Assembly: GCF_027942865.1 (NCBI RefSeq)
Contig: NC_134507.1
Location: forward strand, 38,102,797-38,166,796
From: Odontesthes bonariensis
Lineage: Eukaryota > Chordata > Actinopteri > Atheriniformes > Atherinopsidae
Length of the DNA stretch: 64,000 nt
Direction of reading: 5' to 3'
Part shown: positions 32,640 to 41,422 of the stretch, piece by piece
Layout: each line of letters begins with the position of its first letter
Numbering within the stretch: position 1 is the stretch's first letter
Notes under the pieces: model-generated
Told to the model about the DNA's origin: nothing
The model's database searches: none
What the model saw: the letters and a program-made list of their open reading frames with translations, nothing else
Program-made: the position numbers and the translations under genes

Positions 32640-33620
32640 TAAACTAACGCTTCCCCAGCATCCTGTTGCAGCTTTGATGGTGGAACCTCTGGGAGCTCCT
32701 TCTTGTTCAGGGTTTGACTCCAGTTCAGACTGATATTGTTGTTCCATTCTACCAGAGTAACGTTCTTTTGACCAACTTTCTTCCTCCCCCGCAGCTTGCT
32801 CGGCAGTTACCATGGTAACGAGAATCTGGCTTTCTCAAGAATTTTGACCAAAGCCTGTCTCACACATTTCAGTAAGACCTCGGGAAATTGTACCAAAAAG
32901 GGCAAAACATGTCTCCTTTAAAGGACCAATAAGAGCTACATCTCAGACTCTACAGGCCTCAGTTTACTTGTTAAATGTGTGAGTGGGTCGGTGTGAAAAC
33001 TCAACATCTAGGATGTTATTTCCAGCTCCTACATGTAACTGAAATTCCGAGAGAAACTCAGAATAAGTGCACAGCAATAGACAGTACAATGTTTGGCAGT
33101 GACTAAGTGCCTTTAGCACAGACAGGAGGGTGGAGCTGAGAGGTGATATTCAGTGGGTCTATATGATGAGATTAGTTCGATTATAGCTATGGTTGGGTTA
33201 TGCTCCTTATTTGAGCAAGGGTAATTATCCTTGGCTATATGGCGGTGAATGAATCGAATCATAGGCACAAAGCACGTCATACCCGGTACGATAGGTGGCG
33301 CTGTACCCGTTTCAACTATTGCTAATAGAGCCACCTCCGGTTGACCTCTTCACCATCACCAACAACAACAAACTCAGGCATTCGAGAAAGATGGCGAACG
33401 AAGGGCAAGATGACGCTACGTCCCTCTACATTTTGTTTGTGATGAGCTGCTTATTGCACAAACGCGACGCACAACCGAGTTATCTCGGGGTCTTAATCCG
33501 ATCGCGAGTAACCCGATCCGATCCAATTTTTTGTCAGATTAAGGTGTACACATGAACTTAATAAATCAGTCTTATTTTAATTTAGCCCTTAATCCGATTC
33601 TTTCAGTGCCATGTAACCTC
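32640..33620. repeat. Repeat-like intergenic DNA
   Basis: A segment at about 33130-33610 has the look of a non-autonomous DNA element (a short frame starting MANEGQDDATSLYILFVMSC at 33391). I found no clear ends. The right B arm starts at about 33625. Confidence 0.35.
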
Positions 33621-33692
33621 ACTTAATGAGGCTGATACCAGAACAACCAGATGAGCCTCCAGCGTCCACCTGTCCTGATAGTCCCTCACAAG

Positions 33693-33759
33693 CAGCTGTC
33701 TGTTGTTTAGCTCGTTAAGCTTTGATTGGTCTGGGCTGCTCTGTGGCATTATTTATAAA
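33693..33759 (+). promoter_or_regulatory. B2 promoter: CAGCTG, CCAAT and TATA boxes
   Basis: CAGCTG at 33693-33698, ATTGG (inverted CCAAT) at 33725-33729 and TATAAA at 33754-33759, about 40 nt before the start codon. Same layout as B1. Confidence 0.6.
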
Positions 33760-33798
33760 CCTTCACCTTACTGTTTCCTCTCATAGCTTGTTTTCACC

Positions 33799-35285
33799 AT
33801 GACAGCTGCTGGGTTCGTCCTGAGGTATAAGCACAAGCTGCCTTTTACAGTTTTTGATTGATTGGAAACATTGGTTAATATTGCATTCTTACTCTTTGTT
33901 GTACATAATTTCAGGGTTTCCCTCTTTGCCTTGTTGACTGCTGCTACATGGGGTTTTCCCACTAAAGGTGTGCTATCATCTGTTGTGGTAAAATATTACA
34001 TGCTTGCTTGAATCAGCTTCTGCTAAACTTGTTCTCATGCACCCAGGTTCAAAATCAGCAGGCCAGAGCAGCAGCGGCACAAGAGCTGCAGGTAATTTTG
34101 GCTCTTACCAGGGAGCAGCCGCTGGCCGCCCGGTGACCGTGCCCAACACTGCTTCCAGTAACACTTATATGGCGACACCTGTGCTGGTCTCTGGTCAAAG
34201 TCAACCTGTTCTTCAGGCTGACCCAAGACTCAGCGGCTATGGCTCATTTGTGCCAACGCAATTGGTTGTCCAAGCTCCCGGCCTTGTCCAAGCTCCCGGC
34301 CTTGTCCAAGCTCCCGGCCTTGTCCAAGCTCCCGGCCTTGTCCAAGCTCCCGGCCTTGTCCAAGCTCCTGGCCTTGTCCAAGCTCCTGGCCTTGTCCAAG
34401 CTCCTGGCCTTGTCCAAGCTCCTGGCCTTGTCCAAGCTCCTGGCCTTGTCCAAGCTCCTGGCCTTGTCCAAGGTGCTCTTCAGGCAGACCCAAGATTCGG
34501 CAGCTCTGGCTCCGTTGTGCCCGTGCAAATGGCTGTGCAAGCTTCTGGTGTCCCACAGGCTGTTCAGACGGGTCCAGCATTGAGCAGCTTGAGCTCTGGC
34601 CTGCCTGCAACAGGATACTCTACTGTCACTTATGTGCCTGTTGACGTAGGATCTGACGCTGGCGCTCTGCAACCTGGAGCTGCCCAACCTGGACCACAAG
34701 GTAAATCTTCTGCTTGGAGTGTAGATGGCCCAAAATATGTTTGGAGTGGAGCTTTTAAGTTTACATCCTAGGAAACTGCGATGTCAACACTCTGTGCTAT
34801 CAGAGCTTCTGCTGTGAAAAGGACTAATTGTGAAATGTCTCCACACAGAAACCCAGTGGGCTATTGCTCCCTCAGTCTTTGAGGATGCGTCAGCCCAAGC
34901 CCTCAGCCTCACTGACGTTCTCCCTGCAGCCCCTCTGTCACCACCTGGCCCTGTCCTCCAGTCAGGGGAGACCTCCAGTGTCACAAAGGAAGCTGAACTC
35001 GGGAATTACCAGCAGCAGACGGAGGAATTCGGCTACCCGGATGAACGCCAAGGGTCTGGACCGGGATCAGCAACCGTACTGGTGCCACGCTTTGGTGTGG
35101 GTGGATCTCCTAACTTTGACTACAGGCTTTTGTATGGATTGTACCCCTCTGGAACCTACAGCACCTTCAGCCAGCAGCATGAGAAGGGCAAAGACTACTT
35201 TCAGGATGTCCACTACTTGAAGGAGCATATTACTGACAGCCATGGTTCTGGGCAGCAGAAAAAGTTCTTCCCAAGTGCCCGCTAG
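33799..35285 (+). CDS. Family B secreted QAPGLV-repeat protein, copy B2 (about 389 aa)
   Basis: Exons are 33799-33824, 33915-33967, 34047-34700 and 34849-35307, with the stop at 35283-35285. Domain order is the same as in B1: signal peptide, Ser/Gly/Ala-rich start, hexapeptide array, Val/Gln-rich segments, and an acidic then Tyr-rich tail. The array has eleven QAPGLV units against nine in B1, which accounts exactly for the 36-nt difference in exon 3. The first five units use CCC for the Pro before Gly and the next six use CCT. Both reading frames are intact and differ mostly by conservative changes, which suggests selection, recent duplication or gene conversion. Confidence 0.82.
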
Positions 35286-35420
35286 AGCTGAACATGATGT
35301 GCAGAGGGTATGTTGAGTGGTACCTGCAAATGTCTTAATCACAATGCTCTAACTAATCTGGTTCTGTTTCAGATTGAAAAGCTGAAACCAACGTTATAAG
35401 AAGATTCTTTTTAGTCTTTG

Positions 35421-35426
35421 AATAAA
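35421..35426 (+). terminator. Polyadenylation signal of B2
   Basis: AATAAA in the last exon, which starts at 35373 after a 3'UTR intron (35308-35372). Confidence 0.75.
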
Positions 35427-35429
35427 GTC

Positions 35430-37226
35430 TTGTCAAATGATCTAGCTTCAGAATGATTAAGGGAAACGATGTCCTGTGTACACCATTTGGGTTCAAGGCA
35501 AATGGCAGGCATCACCTGTCATATTTGACTGGGACGTTCTGCTTTTGGTTTCAAACATGGCTTCTCAAAGCTCTGCATCTTGAGAGGAATTGCTATGAAG
35601 GTGTTAAATAGTTGAACCCTTTGCTCAACTGACTATAGCGATCAGCTACAGCATCCTTTACAGCCATTTCTCTACACCTGTACATGGCAGCCAGACACAA
35701 CCCCTTCTATGCAGTGCATGCTTCAAATTGGTACAACTTTGTGCCACCACGTAACTCCGGGCACAGATTGCTGAGTGCACGGTAGCCAACCTGAAGGCTT
35801 GCCAAACAAACATTGTGCTTGAAATACCTGGCTGGTTACTCCTTAAATATTATTCTGCAATTAAACCACAGCCAGTGCTGTCTTTAGCAGTGTCATGTGA
35901 TGACCTTGTCTGGGTTTTTCCCCCATTCCCTGCAGATGGAATGCTAAAGTAATCGCAAGCCAGTGGCTAATGAACATGATTTCTATTGTCTCTGGGTATC
36001 ATATACTAGGACTGTCAAAATTGCTTATGTTCAAATATTCCCTCTAAAAAAAAAAAAAGAAAAACATTAAAACATCTGTATTTGCTCATTATGTCTGACG
36101 CATCTGGGGGCTTTCAATCAGCCAGGCGACGACAGCATTGTCAATAGCAAGACAAACTACAATGAGACATGACTACTTGTATAGGTAGTTTAAACATATT
36201 TGAGTTTAATATTATGCCATGTTCATTTGGGTGCACATTTTCAAGATGTAACCTCATGTTAATGGTGGTCAAATGATAAGCTAACCGTAGCTTTTTTACA
36301 TCATTCAACTTTCAGCAGTGACTCCTGTGACCTGTCCCTGACCCCGTCATGCAGTGTGCCGACTCAAGGCAGACAGCGGTTGCACAGATGTTTTTCCGCA
36401 TTTGAATATTAATTTTCACCTTTGTAAAGCCTATTCAAATTTAGAATATTCTTTGACAACCCTACCCTGTACCACTCTACTATTGTGCTTTAATAGGCAA
36501 CTTGTTGCCTTTCCACTCTGTAATGGCAGCTTCTGCAGTTGTGCCAGAACATGCCTATTGATGTTGCATCCTCTGAATTTACAACTTCTAGATGGGAAGT
36601 CAAATTTCCTAGTTGGTATCCTGGGTAAGCTTTATCCAGTCCTTGTACAGTTGGAAGTGTACATGGTTTACTGAGTAAACGTGAAATCTTTCATTTGCTA
36701 TTCTGCTCTAACTCACTGAGCAAAGTATTGGTAGAACTAATGGTGCTCTCCCAGTACCCAGCTCCTCATCTAGCTTTCAAATTTCTATCCAGCAGTTTTT
36801 GCTCATAAGTGGTCCAGGAAAGATGTTGGAGCAACTCTAAGCGAGAGGAAGTGTTGCTGATGCCATTTAAGAAAAATAAAGTTGATTTGAAGACTGGTTT
36901 GTCTATGAAAATATAGAAACTATCTTTTGAATTTTAATCCTCCATAGATTCCTCAATTGGCCTGTTAGCCTTGTTTTAATGTGCTCTTTTCATGTCTTGT
37001 ACACGGTTTGTTTTTATTGCGGAGTTAATATTTTACTGTTTTCTGCAAATGCTTTTATTCGTGTGGTCATTTTACAATCCTTGTATTTTGTTTCATTCCA
37101 TGTTTGTCCTTTTTAATTGCTATATCAAACATTAACTTACATTTTGCTTGAAAAATGCTCTATAAAGTCACAAGCCCTGCAAATCCCTGAGATGCTCAGC
37201 GAAAGTCTTAAAGGGGACATATTATG
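35430..37226 (+). repeat. 3' flank of B2, right palindrome arm
   Basis: Mirror of 19.35-21.8 kb, without the LTR-like palindrome. No gene is seen. Confidence 0.7.
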
Positions 37227-37230
37227 TTAA

Positions 37231-37737
37231 CACATTGACTCCCAAGTCACATAAAACTACGTTTTTACTGCCCATGCGTTGGCTCCCAAATGGTAAAAAT
37301 ACGTTTTTACGTTTTTTTTATGGATTCTGAATCTATACATTCTTAGAATCCCTCCACCTACTTCGTGGTTTTATGAACATGTAAACTGCTTTGACACAAG
37401 GACACGACGCAAATCCTCTGACCCGGATATGTAAGTATCTAAAGTGCGACAGGCTGAAAGAGCGCATGTTTCACAAAAGCCCCGATATCTCAGTTTGTTG
37501 TTGATTTTGGTGGATACCCGCCTTGGTTTAGCTAAGGATAGCTCGCTAATGGCGGCACCTAGAGACACGCAGTTTTGACCCACAAAGAGTTTAAAGTCTC
37601 AGCTTTCAAACGAGCCATAACATGTTTCAGTGGCCTTATCACATAATATGCTGTGACTGTACAAAAACGTCAAAAAATGGTTTAGAACGCTGTGATTCTA
37701 CGACATAATTCCGTAAACACCGCCGGTATTCAATGTG
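37231..37737. mobile_element. Non-autonomous piggyBac-like element in a TTAA site
   Basis: Ends CACATTGA and TCAATGTG, flanked by TTAA on each side (37227-37230, 37738-37741). The mirror site near 19365 is empty. Length is 507 bp, with no transposase. Confidence 0.8.
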
Positions 37738-37741
37738 TTAA

Positions 37742-38248
37742 AATAACTTTTTGTTTTTCCCACCTGTGCTTTTAGAGCATGATTTGGGTGTCTGAAGTCT
37801 ATATCTTTATACCACGAGTGTTTTGGGTATATCTGGAAGAATGGACTCGCGTGTGTTTACTGCATTAAATTGCACACCAGATGCCCAGGTTTTGATGACG
37901 GGAAGCAGCATCAAAGCTGAACAATGTGAACTTTAAACCTTATAGGATGTGAAATAAAATGTGGTGAAGAGCAGGATTTCTCCACACGTCAGTCATCATG
38001 ATGTGAGTGCTCAGCTGCATAGAAACATAAGAAGAAGTTCCACTTTAAGACTGTGTGATTGTAAAGATCATCGTAGATTTGTCACCTTCAGTTTCTAAAG
38101 AATTTGTTCCAAAAATCTTCCTGTGAAGTCATTTTATTGTAGGTCAGCGCCCCCTGCAGGCTGTAGAGTGAAGAGATTCCTCTATTTTACCAGAGAGTTG
38201 GCTTGAGAGGCTGATGTTGAGCCTGCACATCGACTTCCCTGATGTGAT
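37742..38248. other. End of the B arm, then unassigned DNA
   Basis: Arm homology ends at about 37800. From there to 38248 I see no recognisable gene. Confidence 0.4.
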
Positions 38249-38456
38249 CTGCCGGTGATACCTCCCGGTGGTTTTCACAGCCACGAACAGGTCAGCCTGT
38301 GTGAGCTGCTCCACAGGCCGAGGGGGAGCGCTCCTCCGCGCTGGGCCACTCATCGCTCTCCTCTGCCGGCCCAGCCGCCTGAAATAAGTTGAGAGGTATC
38401 ACCGGCAGAGACTGGAGCTGCTGCTGGACACCTGGGTCTCCAGAAACGCACCACAG
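38249..38456 (+). pseudogene. Fringe glycosyltransferase exon 1 fragment, broken by an inversion
   Basis: Fringe proteins are Golgi O-fucose beta-1,3-GlcNAc transferases that modify Notch. On plus, 38397-38456 encodes YHRQRLELLLDTWVSRNAPQ and is followed at once by a GTGAGT donor, at the place where fringe exon 1 normally ends. On minus, 38353-38249 encodes the preceding part, LTQADLFVAVKTTGRYHRQ. The halves share the 15-bp motif GGTATCACCGGCAGA in opposite orientation, so the exon was rearranged with partial duplication. No other fringe exon is present in the window; it cannot make a fringe protein. Confidence 0.7.
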
Positions 38457-38522
38457 GTGAGTCAGGCTGGAGACTGCAGAAGCTCTGCACTGAAAACAAA
38501 TGAACCCTTAATTCATCGGGAA

Positions 38523-38575
38523 TAGATAGATAGATAGATAGATACTTTATTGATCCCAAAGGAAATTCAAGCATC
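38523..38575 (+). repeat. GATA microsatellite and LINE 3' tail
   Basis: A (GATA)n run is followed by TACTTTATTGATCCC, AAAGGAAATTC, a 3' tail found very commonly behind fish non-LTR elements. Confidence 0.6.
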
Positions 38576-39127
38576 CAGTAGCAAGACATAATAAAGCAAT
38601 ACAAATGTTTATACAATTATAAACACTTTAAAAACAATCTAAGAATAAAAAAAAACAGTTTAAAAATACACTCTCTGAAAATAAAGTACAGAATTGTACC
38701 TTTAGGGGCACGATGGCTTGTCACTGAGGCAGTACCCTCTGAAGGATAGTTTTGTACCCTTATACTGAAGTAGCTTAACACAGACTGTCTATTATACCCC
38801 AGCATGTAGAAAAAAGGGTACATATGTGTACCTTTTACCACTTGAGTACATATATGAACCTTTTGGACCCTCAAAACAAAAGGGTAAACAGTACACGCAG
38901 CCGGAGGCTACTCATGAGAGGGGCGGGGCGTGGCCAGCAACAGCTTATTTGCATAAAAGTGACAGAGCCCTTTAAACGGCTCAATTTGGGAGAGACTGAA
39001 AATGGCAAGAATAGAGCTGGTGAAATCTCTTTATGTGAGAGTGATTTTGTGCAAAGAACTTCATGAACATGTTTTGTATAGACCATAGACCAATTCTAAC
39101 TTGTTTAAAGAGGTAAAATATGTCTCC
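38576..39127. repeat. Repeat-derived DNA
   Basis: Includes a segment with repeated GTACCTTT-like motifs (38690-38890) and a segment ending TATGTCTCCTTTAA at about 39128, both resembling common non-autonomous fish DNA elements. No gene. Confidence 0.4.
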
Positions 39128-40172
39128 TTTAAGTCTCGTGTAGGATGAAAATCCCAACATGGGAAGATGCAATGATGCTATATTCAGGACCGAGCCTGTA
39201 TTAAAGGTAGGGTAGGAGATCCTGGATTTTGAGTCCAGCGAAGCTGCATTTTGAAAATACAGAGGTCAAAAGTCCTAACCTCTTTCTTCAGACTTTCCCC
39301 CCCGAAGGCGTACATGAACGAGCAATGCTTGTTCACGAGTGCTGTTCTGACAACAAGCGTCGATCGTTGCCGTATTTAGTATATGCTAACTATACGTAAT
39401 AATGCTAGGTGCTAGCCAAGCTTCTGGGCACACGTAATTCGTTCACGAAGAAGGGTACGCGCACAGGGGGAAGGAGGGGCAGATTGCAGTTTCATAGACG
39501 CATCAGAATGCAATCATCGTTAACAGTCCGTTCAGTATGATTGGATAGCGTTTTTCCTGGATTGTTTGTTCTAGAGGCCACTAAAACTTCTCATTTGTGT
39601 CTCAACTTTCAATTGGTTGCAATGGGGGTGTGAAGAGTATTTCAAGCAATATTTAAAAAAAAAAAAAAAACTCCAGAAAAAGAACCCCTACCCCACCTTT
39701 AAGCACAGTGTCATAAGCCCTCCAGCTGGTGTCCCAGGTGAGATGAATAAAGGCCGCACACACAGAGGGCCAGTTGGTTAAGAGGGATGTATTGCTCTGA
39801 TGAGGCACACAGAAGACACCAAGTGGTGCCAAGCAGAGGAGGGGCAAGGCTACGTAGCATAGGCTAACGAATCACATGCAATTAAAGCTTGGAAAAGGCC
39901 AGCGAGTGCAGATTTAACCAAGGCACCTTCATGGTGCAAGGGCAAGCAGGGCCACTGTATTGAGCTTCAAGTTATTTTGGTCTGGGTTTGTGTAATGCAA
40001 TTCAACCATGAGGAGAAGGAAACATGTAGTGGTGGAATTTAAAGCAGAAGTATTTAGTTTGCCCTTCAAAAGCAGAGTCAGCCTCAGTGGGTGTGGTAAA
40101 GACTCAAATCCTCTATGAAGTGAAAACAAACCGAGATCAAGTATTCAATACACAGACCACTTTATTGGTCAA
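39128..40172 (-). repeat. 3' flank of A4
   Basis: Apart from the TTAA element this matches the flanks of A1 and A2. No gene. Confidence 0.7.
39205..39706. mobile_element. Non-autonomous TTAA-flanked element in the A4 flank
   Basis: Ends AGGTAGGGTAGG and ACCCCACCT, each next to TTAA. The A1 flank near 3210 is continuous without it. About 500 bp, no coding region. Confidence 0.65.
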
Positions 40173-40173
40173 G

Positions 40174-40179
40174 TTTATT
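40174..40179 (-). terminator. Polyadenylation signal of A4
   Basis: AATAAA on minus in the last exon (start 40234). Confidence 0.75.
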
Positions 40180-40304
40180 TTGCCAGAGCTCAGCCACATG
40201 TTGGAATCTCCATGGAAGTGTCCATGAGAGTCACCTGCAGAAAACAGAAGGGGTCAGTATTGATACAGGAGTCTCAATACTTCAGACACTAGTCCAGCTT
40301 TACC

Positions 40305-41238
40305 TTAGTACAACTTCTGCCCTTTAGACCCAGTCTTGGCATCAAAGTGGTCAAAGGCATCCTGGGAGTATTTGGCGTACGAACTGGAGTCGCGGGCTCG
40401 TTGGTAGCCATTGCTGGACTGGACGACATGGGATGAAGGGTATACAGCGCGCATCTCAGATGTGTCCTTAGGGACCTGGTCGGAGGTCCAGGCAGACTGT
40501 GGGAAAGAACGGTCGATCTTCAAGTTCATTAGGGCAGCAAGGAAATGAGCAAAGTCTGCGTCCTGTGCAGTAAAGCCAGCATTAGATCCAGAGGAGCCGC
40601 TGCCGTAGCCAGAGCCAGAGGAGCCGCTGCCAGAGGAGACGCTGCCGTAGCCAGAGCCAGAGGAGACGCTGCCGTAGCCAGAGCCAGAGGAGCCGCTGCC
40701 GTAGCCAGACCCAGAGGAGACGCTGCCGTAGCCAGACACAGACGTGCTACTACCAGAGCCAGAGGATCCACTGTTTTGACCTGAGCCCAGAAATTAGTTG
40801 AAGTAAAGTATGACAGCATGGTTAGTCGTGCTGTCAGTAGCCTCTGTATCACTGCCAATATGTTTAGTAACAAGAAACAAAGCTAAAGGAGTATCTGCAG
40901 TTCAAGTGGGTCATTAAACCTGAAGTCTAATATATTGGAAGATTTGGTGCTGCATGATTAATATAGTTGCAGACCCTCTTCCCTCTCATTCCTACCAACA
41001 TCATGGGTTGAGCATGTCCAGACTAAACAACTTCCCATGTTGGCTGCCTTTATATAAAGTGCACCTAAATGTTGATATACTTGCTTTTCTGGGGGGGATA
41101 ACATGTTCCAATGCTGAAGAGCAGGACACAAAGCCAGGAAATCCTGTTTGGATTTCAAAAGAAACTTCAGTATATAGCAGAACAAAAACCTAAACCATTA
41201 AACATGAAGACTCACCTGAAGAAAACCTTAAACAACAT
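40305..41238 (-). CDS. Family A secreted Gly/Ser/Tyr repeat protein, copy A4 (about 185 aa)
   Basis: Exons are 41238-41216, 41143-41085 and 40780-40304, with the stop at 40307-40305. It has the same signal peptide, GC donor and C-terminal tail as the other copies, with the shortest repeat array (about five units, Gly and Val variants). The coding region is intact. Homology to the A promoters stops at 41340, downstream of where TATA should be, because a LINE begins there. It therefore lacks the promoter of its sisters and may be silent or use LINE-derived sequence. Confidence 0.78.
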
Positions 41239-41422
41239 GCTGAACAAGACAAAACAGAAGCAACACAATTCAGATAAAACTGGTCAAAAACAGCAATCTA
41301 GTGACTGCTGTTGAGAGCAGATTTGTGCTGTAACTCATCTTCTTCTTCTTTTTCTTTAATGGCGAATCGCATCCCCTTGGAGCATATATCGCCACCTACT
41401 GTTGTTTTATTTGATGTTCACC

